Position numbers and translations under genes: made by a program. The notes under the pieces are model-generated. The model saw only the letters and a program-made list of their open reading frames with translations, was not told the DNA's origin and searched no databases. A stretch of 64,000 bases of DNA from an uncultured Paenibacillaceae bacterium (GTDB lineage: Bacteria; Bacillota; Bacilli; Paenibacillales; K13), in the NCBI GenBank assembly GCA_913056365.1, contig CAJXLT010000001.1, forward strand, positions 496,001 through 560,000. Direction: 5' to 3'. Shown here in pieces: positions 8,753 to 18,505 of the stretch. Positions within the stretch are counted from its first letter, which is position 1; each line of letters begins with the position of its first letter.

Positions 8753-9394
8753 ATGAATCTCATGTCATCCGTTACAGAGAAGGCGACCATTCACTTACGC
8801 CTGCACCGCCGTGTTACCCATCACGCTGAACTGCCAGTGCGGCTTGGTGATGTGGCATCACTGTTCGCCCCGCCGGAGCTGGAGGACCAACTGAAGCAAT
8901 CGATCGTGCGCCGCTGCTCACCGGAGGACGGCAATATCTTGATGGTGGATATGCTCGATGTGCTTCAAGTGATTGCAAGTATTGCGCCGCAAGCTGCTGT
9001 TGAGGTGTATGGGGAACCGCAATCAATTGTAGAGCTGAAGGTGCAGAAGAGCAAGCCGAACTTCGTACTCGTCGCCTTTGTCCTGCTGCTCTTGTTCCTA
9101 GGTTCTGGCTTGGCCATTATGAATTTCCATGCCGATGTGAGTATGCCGGACGTGCAGCGCAAAATTTATCAATTGCTAACAGGTGATGAGGAAGATCACC
9201 CTTTGCTTCTGCAAATTCCGTACTCCTTCGGACTTGCGGCAGGCATGATGATATTTTTTAACCGTTTGTTCAAGAAACGGTTTAACGAGGAGCCGACTCC
9301 GCTTGAATTAGAGATGTACTTGTACGAGCAGAATATGAATCAATACATTGTGACCGAACAATATCGGAAGAGGCGGGGGTCGAAGGGAGTGTGA
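8753..9394 (+). CDS. spoVAA: Stage V sporulation protein AA
   Basis: SpoVAA is a forespore membrane protein of the SpoVA system that moves dipicolinic acid into spores. The 213-residue product has an N-terminal soluble domain (residues 1-95), then hydrophobic segments at about 103-124 (VLVAFVLLLLFLGSGLAIM) and 157-175 (PYSFGLAAGMMIFFNRLF), matching the family's length and layout. It follows sigF by 60 bases as in B. subtilis. The ATG at 8753 follows TTAGGA weakly; an in-frame ATG at 8762 is an alternative. The B. subtilis operon uses sigma-G; no good match was seen here. Confidence 0.85.
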   Translation: MNLMSSVTEKATIHLRLHRRVTHHAELPVRLGDVASLFAPPELEDQLKQSIVRRCSPEDGNILMVDMLDVLQVIASIAPQAAVEVYGEPQSIVELKVQKSKPNFVLVAFVLLLLFLGSGLAIMNFHADVSMPDVQRKIYQLLTGDEEDHPLLLQIPYSFGLAAGMMIFFNRLFKKRFNEEPTPLELEMYLYEQNMNQYIVTEQYRKRRGSKGV

Positions 9395-9400
9395 GTAGAG

Positions 9401-9826
9401 GTGAATGTGTTGGCGGAAGCATTCGTCGTATTGCTTGGACTAGCAGGTGGATTACTGGTCGGCAGCGGACTGGTGGCGCTGTTGACCGTATTGGACATTA
9501 TTCCGCGTCTAGCTCAGGTGGCGAAATTATACAGGAAGGTGCATTGGCTGGAGAGGGCTGTAGTCATGGGGGCGTTCTTCTGGACGATTGTGGACTTCTT
9601 CGATTTGTCCTTCGGTCAATTTAAGTTGGGCGTTGTGTTCGTTGGCTTGCTTCAAGGGGTCTTCGTTGGCATGCTGGCCGCAGCGCTTACAGAAGTTCTG
9701 AATGTGCTTCCTATCCTATCGCGAAGATTGCGAATGGAGGCGTACATGATGTGGTTTGTCATTGCTATGATGGCAGGCAAGGTAGCGGGGTCATTGTTCG
9801 ATTGGATCGTGTATCAGCGCTTATAA
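9401..9826 (+). CDS. spoVAB: Stage V sporulation protein AB
   Basis: A small membrane protein (141 residues) of the SpoVA group, partner of SpoVAA. It has about four hydrophobic segments, and GGLLVGSGLVALLTVLDIIPR in the first part plus VLPILSRRLRMEAY before the last helix are typical of the family. Initiation is at a GTG (9401) behind GAAGGGAG. It follows spoVAA by 6 bases. The next gene is spoVAF-like rather than spoVAC. Confidence 0.85.
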   Translation: MNVLAEAFVVLLGLAGGLLVGSGLVALLTVLDIIPRLAQVAKLYRKVHWLERAVVMGAFFWTIVDFFDLSFGQFKLGVVFVGLLQGVFVGMLAAALTEVLNVLPILSRRLRMEAYMMWFVIAMMAGKVAGSLFDWIVYQRL

Positions 9827-9850
9827 TACTAGACTCGGGAGGTCTCACAT

Positions 9851-11419
9851 ATGGATCGAGACGTACATGATGCAGATCAGGACGAAGAGATGATAGGTTG
9901 GGGAAGTAAGCTGCAGGATGAAGAGGAGACGCTGTCCCAAGAGGAACTTGATCTGAAGACGAGTGATGAGATTCATCGCAGAATCGAAGATAATATCCGG
10001 GTGCTTGAAGAGAAGGCAGGATTGAATATGAGCTTCGATGTTATCTTCCGGGAAATGACCTTCGCAGGGAAACGAACTGGCTTGTTCTATTATAACGGAT
10101 TCGCTGATGATCTGGCACTCGTTCAAGTGTTGAAACGACTGACCTATGTGAAGTCGGATGAGCTGCAGCCGCATGCGTTGGAAAGCTTCTATACAGAGCT
10201 CGTTCCGCATATTCAAGTGGACAAAGTATCGACGATGTCCGAAGTCATGATGAAGGTAATGGCGGGCGGATCAGCACTATTCGTTGAGAACGAAACGCAG
10301 GCAATTGTCATCGATGCGAAGAACTTTCCCCAGCGGGGGCCTGCTGAACCGACAACGGAGAAGGTGGTGCGCGGCTCTCGCGATGGATTTATTGAAACAC
10401 TGCTTACTAATGTGACGCTCATTCGCCGCAGATTGCGCGATCCTCGGCTTAAGCTGGAAATTATGAAGGTTGGCAAGCGCACACAAACGGACGTCTGTGT
10501 GTCGTATATTCATGATATTGCAGATATGGAAACTATTAGGTCTGTAAAGCAGAAAATTCAAGATGTGAATGTTGACGGCTTGCCGCTCGGAGAGAAGCAA
10601 CTGGAGGAGCTGTTGATGGAGAAACCGTGGAATCCGTTCCCGATGGTCCGTTACTCAGAAAGACCAGACGTCATTTCCAGTCATCTGCTCGAAGGACATA
10701 TTGTGATATTCGTCGATACTTCGCCGAGCGCCATGATTATTCCGACTACGATGTTTCATCTCGTGCAGCATGCGGAGGAATTCAGGCAAACGTCCTTCAT
10801 CGGAACGTATTTGCGCTGGATACGGTTTATTGGCATACTCGCGTCGATCTTCCTCCTGCCATTTTGGCTGCTGCTCGTGCTGCAGCCGGAGTTGAAGCCA
10901 GCAGGACTTGACTTCATCGGTCCGGAGAAGACAGGACAGCTGCCGATTGTGCTACAAATTGTGTTCGCAGAAATCGGTGTCGATCTGATGCGGCTTGCCG
11001 CTGTGCATACGCCGACGCCGCTAGCAACGGCTATGGGCTTAATCGCAGCTATACTGATCGGAGATATTGCCGTGCAGACCGGCTTGTTCGTCAATGAGGT
11101 TATCCTGTATATGGCAGCTTCTGCGATCGGCATGTTCGCGACTCCAAGCTATGAGCTCGGTCTTGCCAATCGTATCGTGCGCCTCGGCCTTGTTCTGCTG
11201 GTCGCGCTGTTCCATGTTCCCGGGTTTGTAGTCGGCGTGACCTTGACGCTTATATTGCTGGCTGTGCAGAGGTCGTATAATTCGCCTTACTTGTGGCCGT
11301 TCCTGCCATTCAACGGCAAGGCATTATTATCGATCATCTTGCGCCGGCCGAAGCAGCAATCTGCGCAGCGGCCTAGTATTACGAAACCAGTGGATAGTAC
11401 TCGTCGGCCCTTGCATTAA
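9851..11419 (+). CDS. spoVAF: GerA-family spore germination protein, SpoVAF-like
   Basis: A 522-residue GerA-type A subunit. Residues 1-50 are acidic and probably disordered, the GerA soluble domain covers about 50-300 (GRTGLF-type motif as FAGKRTGLFYYNG; ending with PTTMFHLVQHAEEF), and about five membrane helices follow between 315 and 480. A serine/proline-rich basic tail (KQQSAQRPSITK) closes it. In B. subtilis SpoVAF is the last spoVA gene, forms a complex with FigP and speeds germination. Here it directly follows spoVAB by 24 bases and precedes lysA, so spoVAC, AD and AE are not in this operon. ATG at 9851 follows CGGGAGGT. Confidence 0.85.
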   Translation: MDRDVHDADQDEEMIGWGSKLQDEEETLSQEELDLKTSDEIHRRIEDNIRVLEEKAGLNMSFDVIFREMTFAGKRTGLFYYNGFADDLALVQVLKRLTYVKSDELQPHALESFYTELVPHIQVDKVSTMSEVMMKVMAGGSALFVENETQAIVIDAKNFPQRGPAEPTTEKVVRGSRDGFIETLLTNVTLIRRRLRDPRLKLEIMKVGKRTQTDVCVSYIHDIADMETIRSVKQKIQDVNVDGLPLGEKQLEELLMEKPWNPFPMVRYSERPDVISSHLLEGHIVIFVDTSPSAMIIPTTMFHLVQHAEEFRQTSFIGTYLRWIRFIGILASIFLLPFWLLLVLQPELKPAGLDFIGPEKTGQLPIVLQIVFAEIGVDLMRLAAVHTPTPLATAMGLIAAILIGDIAVQTGLFVNEVILYMAASAIGMFATPSYELGLANRIVRLGLVLLVALFHVPGFVVGVTLTLILLAVQRSYNSPYLWPFLPFNGKALLSIILRRPKQQSAQRPSITKPVDSTRRPLH

Positions 11420-11537
11420 CGGCATTGCCTATTTGCTGAGAGGAGCATTGTCAACGGTGTTAGGATATGGTACGTTTATTAGCATAGCAAATGTACCGAA
11501 CGCGCATGTGTACAGGTGCAAGGAGAGGAAGTAAGCG

Positions 11538-12884
11538 ATGTATTTACACGGAACGAGCAAGATTAATGAAGCAGGCCGGTTGGAAATCGGCGGCTGCGAT
11601 ACGGTAGAACTGGCTCAACAATTCGGCACGCCGTTATATATCATGGACGAGGCATTGATTCGGCAGAAGAGTCGTGAATATATTGAAGCGTTCCGCAAGA
11701 CAGGCATGCGTTTTCAGGTTGCGTATGCAAGCAAGACTTTCTGTGTGATGGCGATGTGTCGGCTTGCCCATGAGGAAGGACTGTCCCTTGACGTTGTTTC
11801 GGATGGGGAGCTGCTGACAGCGTTGCGGGCCGGATTCCCGCCGGAGCGCATTCACTTCCACGGCAACAACAAATCAGCAGAAGAAATTGCTATGGGCATT
11901 GATGCAGGCATCGGCTGTTTCGTGGCGGATAATTTTCATGAACTGGATATGCTTGACGCTATCGCTGCCGAGAAGGGTGTCAAGGTTAAGGTTCTGCTGC
12001 GTATTACACCGGGTATTGAAGTGCATACGCATGAATTTATTACGACTGGTCAAGAGGACTCCAAGTTTGGATTCGATCTTGGCAACGGTGCAGCTATGCA
12101 TGCCGTAGAGGTTGCAGGAAGCAAGCCGCAGCTTGAGCTGTTAGGCATCCATTCGCATATCGGCTCCCAAATATTCGAGATGGATGGATTTCGTGCAGCT
12201 GCCGAGAAGATGGCCCGATTCGCTTCGGAAGCGCGGAACAAGCTCGACGTCGTCTTCCCGGTTATTAATATGGGCGGCGGATTCGGTATCCGGTATGTAG
12301 AAGGAGATACGCCGCTAGAGGTGGAGGAATACGTCCGCGTATTGACTGACGCGATTAAGAATGAGTTCACTACTGCGAATTACCCGCTTCCGGAAGTATG
12401 GATTGAACCAGGCAGAAGTCTGGTAGGCGATGCCGGCTGGACACTGTATGCGATCGGTTCTCAGAAGGATATTCCCGGCGTGAACAAATATGTGGCGGTA
12501 GACGGCGGAATGAGTGATAATATTCGACCTGCTCTGTATGGTGCGAAGCATGAAGCGATGCTCGCCAATCGTGCGAATGATCTGCCAGAGGAGAAGGTGA
12601 CAATTGCAGGCAAGGCATGTGAGAGCGGCGATAAGCTAATCTTCGATCTGATGCTGCCGAAGGCGGAGTCGGGGGACATTCTCGCCGTGTCATGTACAGG
12701 AGCTTACAGCTTCGCCATGGCAAGTAATTATAACCGGATCCGCCGTCCGGCTGTCGTGTTCGTTGCTGACGGCAAGGCTGATCTAGTTGTGAAGCGCGAG
12801 TCCCATGACCATATGCTGGCGAATGATGTTATGCCTGAGCGATTCCAAGTGAACGGCTCGCAAGTAAGTGCGGCTAGCCGTTAA
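11538..12884 (+). CDS. lysA: Diaminopimelate decarboxylase
   Basis: The last step of lysine synthesis: PLP-dependent decarboxylation of meso-diaminopimelate. The 448-residue product is a fold-III PLP enzyme with the Schiff-base lysine in AYASKTF (Lys66), the HGNNKS motif near 114, the PLP-phosphate loop GGGFGIRY near 250, and the C-terminal partner cysteine in KACESGD near 358. The ATG follows AAGGAGAGG. It sits after the spoVA genes as in B. subtilis. The 118-base leader is too short for, and does not show, a lysine riboswitch. Confidence 0.95.
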   Translation: MYLHGTSKINEAGRLEIGGCDTVELAQQFGTPLYIMDEALIRQKSREYIEAFRKTGMRFQVAYASKTFCVMAMCRLAHEEGLSLDVVSDGELLTALRAGFPPERIHFHGNNKSAEEIAMGIDAGIGCFVADNFHELDMLDAIAAEKGVKVKVLLRITPGIEVHTHEFITTGQEDSKFGFDLGNGAAMHAVEVAGSKPQLELLGIHSHIGSQIFEMDGFRAAAEKMARFASEARNKLDVVFPVINMGGGFGIRYVEGDTPLEVEEYVRVLTDAIKNEFTTANYPLPEVWIEPGRSLVGDAGWTLYAIGSQKDIPGVNKYVAVDGGMSDNIRPALYGAKHEAMLANRANDLPEEKVTIAGKACESGDKLIFDLMLPKAESGDILAVSCTGAYSFAMASNYNRIRRPAVVFVADGKADLVVKRESHDHMLANDVMPERFQVNGSQVSAASR

Positions 12885-12960
12885 GCGGAGGATCGCTTGG
12901 CAAGCCTAGTAAATACGAGTACAATAGAGGTACAATGTGAGAGAGAAGGAGTGGACAAGC

Positions 12961-13392
12961 ATGGCCAAACAAGTCAAGATCAAGCTAGAAAGCGGCGGCG
13001 AAGTCGTCATCGATTTGTTCGAGGAGGATGCGCCTAATACAGTTGCAAACTTTGAAAAGCTGGCCAAGGACGGCTTTTATGACAATTTGACCTTTCACCG
13101 TGTAATTCCAGGATTCGTTGCCCAAGGAGGCTGCCCGAACGGGAACGGCATGGGCGGACCGGGCTACACGATTAATTGCGAAATTAACCCGAATAAGCAC
13201 GAACGAGGTTCACTTGCTATGGCGCATGCGGGACGCAATACAGGCGGCAGTCAGTTTTATATTTGCTACCAGCCGCAGCCGCATCTGGATGGACAGCATA
13301 CGGTGTTCGGCAAGGTTGTGAAGGGCATGGAATTCGTAGATGTGTTGAACAACGGCGATCGCATGGCTGAAGTGAAGGTAGTCGAAGCCTAA
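12961..13392 (+). CDS. ppiB: Peptidyl-prolyl cis-trans isomerase, cyclophilin type
   Basis: A cytoplasmic cyclophilin that speeds cis-trans isomerisation of X-Pro bonds. The 143-residue product has the core motifs [13 protein letters not shown] (active-site Arg and Phe), [11 protein letters not shown] and [15 protein letters not shown]. The frame is open from a GTG-like start at 12937, but ATG 12961 follows GAGAAGGAG and gives the family N-terminus. The lysA-ppiB order is common in Bacillales. A strong terminator follows. Confidence 0.95.
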   Translation: MAKQVKIKLESGGEVVIDLFEEDAPNTVANFEKLAKDGFYDNLTFHRVIPGFVAQGGCPNGNGMGGPGYTINCEINPNKHERGSLAMAHAGRNTGGSQFYICYQPQPHLDGQHTVFGKVVKGMEFVDVLNNGDRMAEVKVVEA

Positions 13393-13446
13393 GTAAGCAA
13401 GATGGCAGCTAGCTTGTAGAATAGCTGCCATAACTTGCTTTTTCGC
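13393..13446 (+). terminator. Intrinsic terminator after ppiB
   Basis: AAGCAAG and ATGGCAGCTA (from about 13395) pair with TAGCTGCCAT and AACTTGCTT (ending about 13440), followed by TTTTTC. The long stem and T-run make a strong terminator that separates ppiB from the riboflavin leader. Confidence 0.8.
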
Positions 13447-13497
13447 AGCTTCCATGATACACTTCATTTCAATTCAAGGATTGAACGAATTGCATAG

Positions 13498-13718
13498 AGC
13501 TTTCGCTTCGGGGCAGGGTGCAATTCCCTACCGGCGGTGATGGCGGGAACACCCTAGAGACAAGGACAGCACTGAGAAGCAGCGCGGCTTGTTAGAAGTG
13601 TTCTCGGCTCAGTCCGTGACCCGCTAGGCGCTACGAGCTGGAAGGCTTGTAAGCCTGCGGCTGACTTGGTGCAATTCCAAGGCCGACAGTTACAGTCTGG
13701 ATGGGAGAAGGGGAAAGC
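13498..13718 (+). promoter_or_regulatory. FMN riboswitch (RFN element)
   Basis: The conserved RFN blocks are present in order: CTTCGGGGCAGGGTG, ATTCCCTACCGGCGGT, CAGTCCGTGACCCGC, CTTGGTGCAATTCC, GGCCGACAGT and AGTCTGGATGGGAGAAGG. The closing helix is GCTTTC (13499-13504) with GAAAGC (13713-13718). It senses FMN and controls the riboflavin operon just downstream. It is about 220 bases instead of the usual 130-150. The extra length lies between CCGGCGGT and CAGTCCGTGA, where GGGAACAC and GTGTTCTC can pair in an enlarged variable helix. Confidence 0.95.
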
Positions 13719-13921
13719 GGGAAGCAGTCGGGATGACTGAACCATAACGGATACAGGACGCAGCGGCTCATGTCAGCTTATTGACATCTGCTAATGCTTC
13801 TGTAATCGGACTAGACGTAACCATTGCAGTGTTATGTACTTTTTTTCACAATCGTCTATTCCGTACGTTATGATCTATTCAGTGTGCCGACATCAAGCCT
13901 CTCGTTTTGCATATTTCACCG

Positions 13922-13952
13922 AAACCATTTGCGAAAGCAGGTGGTTTTTTTT
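13922..13952 (+). terminator. Riboswitch-controlled terminator before ribD
   Basis: ACCATTTGC (13924-13932), a GAAA tetraloop and GCAGGTGGT pair along nine positions including two G-U pairs, followed by eight Ts. It lies 35 bases before the ribD start and about 200 bases after the aptamer. It is the likely expression platform, formed when FMN is bound, though the linker is unusually long. Confidence 0.8.
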
Positions 13953-13986
13953 GATATCCAGATCTTCGAATGAGGGGTGGGACAGA

Positions 13987-15165
13987 ATGGAATTAGATGC
14001 ACACGGTGAGACGAGCTATACACCGATGCGTATGGAAGCACCGTCTGAAGGGCTTGGGGATACGTATTACATGAGACTTGCTCTGCAGATGGCGGAAGCG
14101 GCTGTCGGTCAGACCGGGACGAATCCGAATGTTGGCTGTGTCGTAGTGAAGGAAGGCCGGATTATTGGACTTGGCTCCCATTTGCAGCAAGGTTCAGCGC
14201 ATGCAGAAGTGCATGCACTGAATATGGCAGGTGAGCAAGCACGCAATGCTACTGTATATGTGACATTAGAGCCTTGTAGCCATCATGGACGAACACCGCC
14301 CTGTGCGGACCGTCTTATACATGAGCAGGTTGCACGAGTCGTCGTTGCTGGGACAGACCCTAATCCTCAGGTAGCTGGTCGGGGTATTGCCAAGCTGCGC
14401 GAACAAGGGATCACCGTAACGACTGGGGTGCTTGAACAAGAGGCGCGTCGGTTGATAGATCCATTCACCACATTGATGACGACTGGCAGACCGTACATTA
14501 CGCTGAAGACAGCTTCGACTTTGGATGGCAAAGTAGCTGCATCCACGGGTGACAGCAAGTGGATTACAGGAGATGAAGCACGCGCGTTCGTTCATACGCT
14601 GCGCCACCGCCATCATGCCATTATGGTCGGAATAGGGACGGCGTTAGTTGACGATCCGCTGCTGAATACGAGACTTCCTGTGCCCGGCCTTCATCCGATA
14701 AGAATCGTCGTCGACTCCAACCTGCGACTGCCGACCGATGCGCGGCTAGTGCTGGACCAGTCCGCTAAGACGATTGTGCTCGCAAGCGCTGAAGCATCCG
14801 CTGACAGGCAATCACAGTTGGAGCAGCTAGGTGTGGAAGTGGTGCGGTGCGGTGCTGGTCCGCAGGTTGACCTGTCCGTTGCAATGGATCTGCTTGGCCG
14901 TATGGGAATCGGATCGATTCTGCTTGAAGGCGGGGGGCGATTGAATGGCGCGATGCTAGATCGACAGCTTGTCGATTACATGTACGTATTCTTCGCACCG
15001 AGGCTGATCGGCGGGAATGGACCTGGCAGCTTCGAATTTGCTGGCTTCGCCCGTATGCAGGATGCGATCCAGCTGGAGAAACCAACTTGTACAGTTTATG
15101 GCTCAGATTTGTGTGTAGCAGGCAAGCCAGTCTACGTGAGACAGCATAGCGGCGAACAGGAATAG
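13987..15165 (+). CDS. ribD: Bifunctional riboflavin deaminase/reductase RibD
   Basis: It deaminates and then reduces the pyrimidine intermediate of riboflavin synthesis. The 392-residue product has an N-terminal zinc deaminase domain (HAEVHAL and PCSHHGRTPPC) and a C-terminal RibD reductase domain (SLDGKVA as STLDGKVA, SKWITGDEAR, GIGSILLEGGG, FFAPRLIGG). The open frame reaches back to 13834, across the terminator hairpin; the ATG at 13987 after GAGGGGTGGG is the start. About 25 residues precede the usual deaminase start (YYMRLALQMAE). ribE follows by 14 bases. Confidence 0.95.
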   Translation: MELDAHGETSYTPMRMEAPSEGLGDTYYMRLALQMAEAAVGQTGTNPNVGCVVVKEGRIIGLGSHLQQGSAHAEVHALNMAGEQARNATVYVTLEPCSHHGRTPPCADRLIHEQVARVVVAGTDPNPQVAGRGIAKLREQGITVTTGVLEQEARRLIDPFTTLMTTGRPYITLKTASTLDGKVAASTGDSKWITGDEARAFVHTLRHRHHAIMVGIGTALVDDPLLNTRLPVPGLHPIRIVVDSNLRLPTDARLVLDQSAKTIVLASAEASADRQSQLEQLGVEVVRCGAGPQVDLSVAMDLLGRMGIGSILLEGGGRLNGAMLDRQLVDYMYVFFAPRLIGGNGPGSFEFAGFARMQDAIQLEKPTCTVYGSDLCVAGKPVYVRQHSGEQE

Positions 15166-15179
15166 GGAGGGGCGGCATT

Positions 15180-15845
15180 ATGTTTACAGGAATTATTGAA
15201 GAAATCGGTCGGTTGGAATCAGTTAGTAGGCAAGGTGAAACGCTTGTCATGCATATAGCTTCATCTGTTGTTACGAGTGATGTGAAGCTGGGAGACAGCA
15301 TTGCGGTGAATGGTGTTTGTCTAACTGTTGTTTCCTTCTCCGCACATGCATTCAGTGCCGATGTCATGCCGGAGACGTTCCGCGTAACGAATCTGCAGCA
15401 GTTGAAGCCAGGGGATCCGGTTAATCTGGAGAGAGCCATGTCAGGCAACGATCGGTTCGGCGGTCATCTCGTTCAAGGCCATGTGGATGGCTCTGGTGTT
15501 GTCATCGGTCGCAATCGCGAGCAGAATGCGGTGATGTATCGCATCAAGCCAGATCATCCCGAGCTGTTCCGCACGATTATTCCGAAGGGCTCTATTGCGA
15601 TAGACGGGATCAGCTTGACGGTCGTAGAGGCAGACGGTGAGACGCTGACGGTGTCGATTATTCCGCATACACTGGAACAGACTGTCTTGCAATATAAACA
15701 GCCTGGAGCGCGTGTGAATCTGGAAACCGATGTGATCGGCAAATATGTAGCACATTTGCTGCAATTTCCATCTGCCGGCACACCGACATCATCTTCTAAG
15801 CAAGGGTTGTCCGAACTATGGTTGAGAGAACACGGGTTTGCTTAA
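15180..15845 (+). CDS. ribE: Riboflavin synthase, alpha subunit
   Basis: It dismutates two 6,7-dimethyl-8-ribityllumazine molecules to riboflavin. The 221-residue product shows the internal duplication of the family: [10 protein letters not shown] at the start, VNGVCLTV and GDPVNLERA in repeat one, DGISLTVV and [15 protein letters not shown] in repeat two. The ATG follows GGGAGGGGCGG. It lies second in the ribD-ribE-ribBA-ribH operon. Confidence 0.95.
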   Translation: MFTGIIEEIGRLESVSRQGETLVMHIASSVVTSDVKLGDSIAVNGVCLTVVSFSAHAFSADVMPETFRVTNLQQLKPGDPVNLERAMSGNDRFGGHLVQGHVDGSGVVIGRNREQNAVMYRIKPDHPELFRTIIPKGSIAIDGISLTVVEADGETLTVSIIPHTLEQTVLQYKQPGARVNLETDVIGKYVAHLLQFPSAGTPTSSSKQGLSELWLREHGFA

Positions 15846-15870
15846 ATTACCCTTGGAGGAGGAGAGTAGT

Positions 15871-17088
15871 ATGGGAGAAGTGATTAAGTTAGACAAAATT
15901 GAAGAAGCCATTTATGATCTAATGCTGGGCAAGGTCGTGATTGTGGTCGATGACGAAGACAGGGAGAACGAAGGAGACTTCATCGCGCTGGCGGAGAAGG
16001 CAACGCCTGAGGTGATTAACTTCATGATCCGAGAAGGCCGCGGTCTCGTCTGCACACCCATTACAGAAGAACGAGCTGAGGAGCTTAACTTGCCTCCGAT
16101 GGTGAAGCAGAATACAGATTACCATGGTACGGCATTCACCGTTTCAGTGGATCATATGTCAACCACTACCGGTATTTCGGCACATGAACGTTCACAAACG
16201 GTGAAGGCGCTCATCCGTCCGGATACGAAGGCGCAGGACTTCCGCAGACCTGGTCACATCTTCCCATTGATCGCCAAGAAAGGCGGTGTGCTGCGGCGTG
16301 CCGGTCATACAGAGGCGGCAGTAGATCTGGCGCACATGTGCGGCTCATATCCGGCTGCGGTCATCTGTGAAGTAATCAAGGAGGATGGTTCTATGGCCAG
16401 GCTTCCTGACCTGAAGGAGCTTGCTGACAAGCATCAGCTGAAGATCATCTCGATTCGCGACCTGATCGCCTATCGCAATCATAAGGAGAAGCTCGTCAAT
16501 CGCGAGGTAGAAGTGAGGATGCCTACGGACTTCGGCCAGTTCGAAGCGATCGCGTATACGAATCTTGTGGACGACAAGGAACACGTTGCGCTAGTAAAAG
16601 GGAAGATTGACAGCAATCAGCCCGTACTCGTGCGTGTGCATTCCGAATGCTTAACAGGAGACGTCTTTCATTCACACCGCTGTGATTGCGGACCTCAGCT
16701 TGCAGCTGCCTTGAAGCAAATTCATGAAGCTGGCTCAGGTGTACTGTTGTATATGCGTCAAGAAGGACGAGGAATCGGATTGTTGAATAAATTAAAAGCA
16801 TATAAGCTGCAGGAGCAGGGATTAGACACAGTGGACGCGAATATTAAGTTAGGATTCGCACCCGACCTGCGCGATTATGGGATAGGTGCACAGATATTAC
16901 GCGATCTAGGCGTACGCCAAATTCGACTCTTGACGAACAATCCTCGTAAGATACGCGGCTTAGAAGGCTACGGCTTGGAAGTCGTCGAGCGTGTGGCGAT
17001 TCAGATGGAAGAGAATGAAGATAATACGCGCTATCTGCACACGAAGCAAGCTAAGCTTGGACATATGCTAACATTCCAAGATTCATAA
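15871..17088 (+). CDS. ribBA: Bifunctional 3,4-dihydroxy-2-butanone-4-phosphate synthase / GTP cyclohydrolase II
   Basis: It provides both precursors of riboflavin, from ribulose-5-phosphate and GTP. The 405-residue product has the RibB domain first ([41 protein letters not shown]) and the RibA domain from about residue 210 ([17 protein letters not shown] zinc site, [24 protein letters not shown]). A GGAGGAGGAG site precedes the ATG at 15871; the frame extends to 15838 across the ribE stop but that start lacks a site. Confidence 0.96.
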   Translation: MGEVIKLDKIEEAIYDLMLGKVVIVVDDEDRENEGDFIALAEKATPEVINFMIREGRGLVCTPITEERAEELNLPPMVKQNTDYHGTAFTVSVDHMSTTTGISAHERSQTVKALIRPDTKAQDFRRPGHIFPLIAKKGGVLRRAGHTEAAVDLAHMCGSYPAAVICEVIKEDGSMARLPDLKELADKHQLKIISIRDLIAYRNHKEKLVNREVEVRMPTDFGQFEAIAYTNLVDDKEHVALVKGKIDSNQPVLVRVHSECLTGDVFHSHRCDCGPQLAAALKQIHEAGSGVLLYMRQEGRGIGLLNKLKAYKLQEQGLDTVDANIKLGFAPDLRDYGIGAQILRDLGVRQIRLLTNNPRKIRGLEGYGLEVVERVAIQMEENEDNTRYLHTKQAKLGHMLTFQDS

Positions 17089-17184
17089 TGCACATATGGA
17101 TCGTACAGTTCTAAGCAAGACGGTTAACAAGCGTATACATGTAAGAAATTATAGAAGATCTAATACAAAGGAGAGCAATCAACA

Positions 17185-17661
17185 ATGAACCCGAATCGTG
17201 TATATGAAGGACATTTAGTAACAGAAGGTCAGCGCTATGGTATCGTGGTAGGCCGGTTTAATGAATTTATTTCTGGTAAATTGCTGTCCGGCGCATTAGA
17301 TTCATTGAAGCGTCACGGAGCGAAGGATGAGGAAGTTGAGGTAGCGTGGGTACCGGGCGCATTCGAAATTCCATTGATCGCTCAGAAGATGGCGGAGTCT
17401 GGCAAGTATGATGCAGTAATTGCGCTCGGCGCAGTGATTCGCGGATCAACGCCACACTTTGACTATGTGTGCAATGAAGCTGCCAAGGGCATCTCCCAAG
17501 TCAGCTTGAAGAGCGGAGTGCCGACAATATTCGGTATTCTGACGACGGATACGATCGAGCAAGCAGTAGAACGTGCCGGTACGAAGGCTGGCAACAAAGG
17601 CTGGGAAGCTGCAGCGACTGCGATTGAGATGGCGAACCTGTGCAAGTCGCTTGAAGGCTGA
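17185..17661 (+). CDS. ribH: 6,7-dimethyl-8-ribityllumazine synthase
   Basis: It condenses 5-amino-6-ribitylaminouracil with dihydroxybutanone phosphate, forming the substrate of RibE in an icosahedral shell. The 158-residue product has [12 protein letters not shown] at the N-terminus, [10 protein letters not shown], the [17 protein letters not shown] segment (with the catalytic His) and [12 protein letters not shown]. The ATG follows AAAGGAGAG. The 96-base gap to ribBA shows no terminator, so it is likely in the same operon. Confidence 0.96.
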   Translation: MNPNRVYEGHLVTEGQRYGIVVGRFNEFISGKLLSGALDSLKRHGAKDEEVEVAWVPGAFEIPLIAQKMAESGKYDAVIALGAVIRGSTPHFDYVCNEAAKGISQVSLKSGVPTIFGILTTDTIEQAVERAGTKAGNKGWEAAATAIEMANLCKSLEG

Positions 17662-17728
17662 ATGCATACAGATCCACTGCATGTATGATTGTTTAATAGC
17701 GAAATCTGCTTACTGAACCGGAGGCACT

Positions 17729-18505
17729 ATGAGCGTCAAATACAAGCTTGAGATTTTCGAAGGTCCGCTTGATTTACTGCTTCATCTGATTGACAAAAAT
17801 GAAATAGATATTCATGATATTCCGATCGCGCAAATTACGGAGCAGTATATGGAATATGTACAGACGATGCAGCAATTGGAGCTTGAAGTAACTAGCGAAT
17901 TTCTCGTGATGGCTGCGACGCTGTTGTCGATCAAGAGCAAGCTGCTGTTGCCCAAGCCGCCTAAGATAGAGCTGGAAGGATTCGAGGAAGATGAGATCGA
18001 TCCGCGCGAGGAGCTCGTCATGAAGCTGATTGAATACCGCAAGTACAAGTCGATGGCGGAACAGCTTCGTGAGATGGAAGTAGCACGCAGTCTCATCTAC
18101 TCCCGTGAGCCGCAGGATCTGTCGCCATTTCTGCCGGAGACGACTGACAACCCATTGAAGGGTGTGCATTTGGCAGATTTGATGCTTGCCTTCCAGCGCA
18201 CGTTGAAGCGTCTAACGAGTCGCAACCGTGTAGCGCGAATTCGACGGGACGAAATTTCTGTGAAGGATCGCATTACCGAAATCGTTCGCCTGTTGGAAGC
18301 TTCACGTGAGCCCGTTCTGTTCTCTTCGTTGTTCGCAGGAGATCGTGTTCGTGAGGAGATGGTCGTGACGTTCCTCGCAATATTGGAATTGATGAAGATG
18401 AAGCAGATCAACTGCCAGCAATCTGGCTTGTTTGACGACATCATGATTCAGTACAAGGGTGAAGGAGTAGGCAATGAAATATCCGCAGATGAAATCAATT
18501 ATTGA
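17729..18505 (+). CDS. scpA: Segregation and condensation protein A
   Basis: The kleisin of the SMC-ScpAB condensin complex that compacts and segregates the nucleoid. The 258-residue product begins with the typical KLEIFEGPLDLLLHLIDK and IDIHDIPIAQITEQY helices that contact the SMC neck, has an acidic linker (EGFEEDEIDPREELV), and ends with the winged-helix that binds the SMC head (FLAILELMKMKQI). The ATG follows CCGGAGGC. Its last 32 bases overlap scpB. Confidence 0.95.
   Translation: MSVKYKLEIFEGPLDLLLHLIDKNEIDIHDIPIAQITEQYMEYVQTMQQLELEVTSEFLVMAATLLSIKSKLLLPKPPKIELEGFEEDEIDPREELVMKLIEYRKYKSMAEQLREMEVARSLIYSREPQDLSPFLPETTDNPLKGVHLADLMLAFQRTLKRLTSRNRVARIRRDEISVKDRITEIVRLLEASREPVLFSSLFAGDRVREEMVVTFLAILELMKMKQINCQQSGLFDDIMIQYKGEGVGNEISADEINY

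Noticed and set aside
11420-11537. Lysine riboswitch before lysA
   Set aside because: The gap is only 118 bases and shows none of the conserved lysine-element blocks.
13554-13745. Short minus-strand open frame inside the FMN riboswitch
   Set aside because: The DNA is explained by the conserved RNA structure.
14765-15448. Minus-strand open frame (227 aa) spanning ribD and ribE
   Set aside because: It crosses the boundary of two certain genes and has an implausible low-complexity sequence; a shadow.
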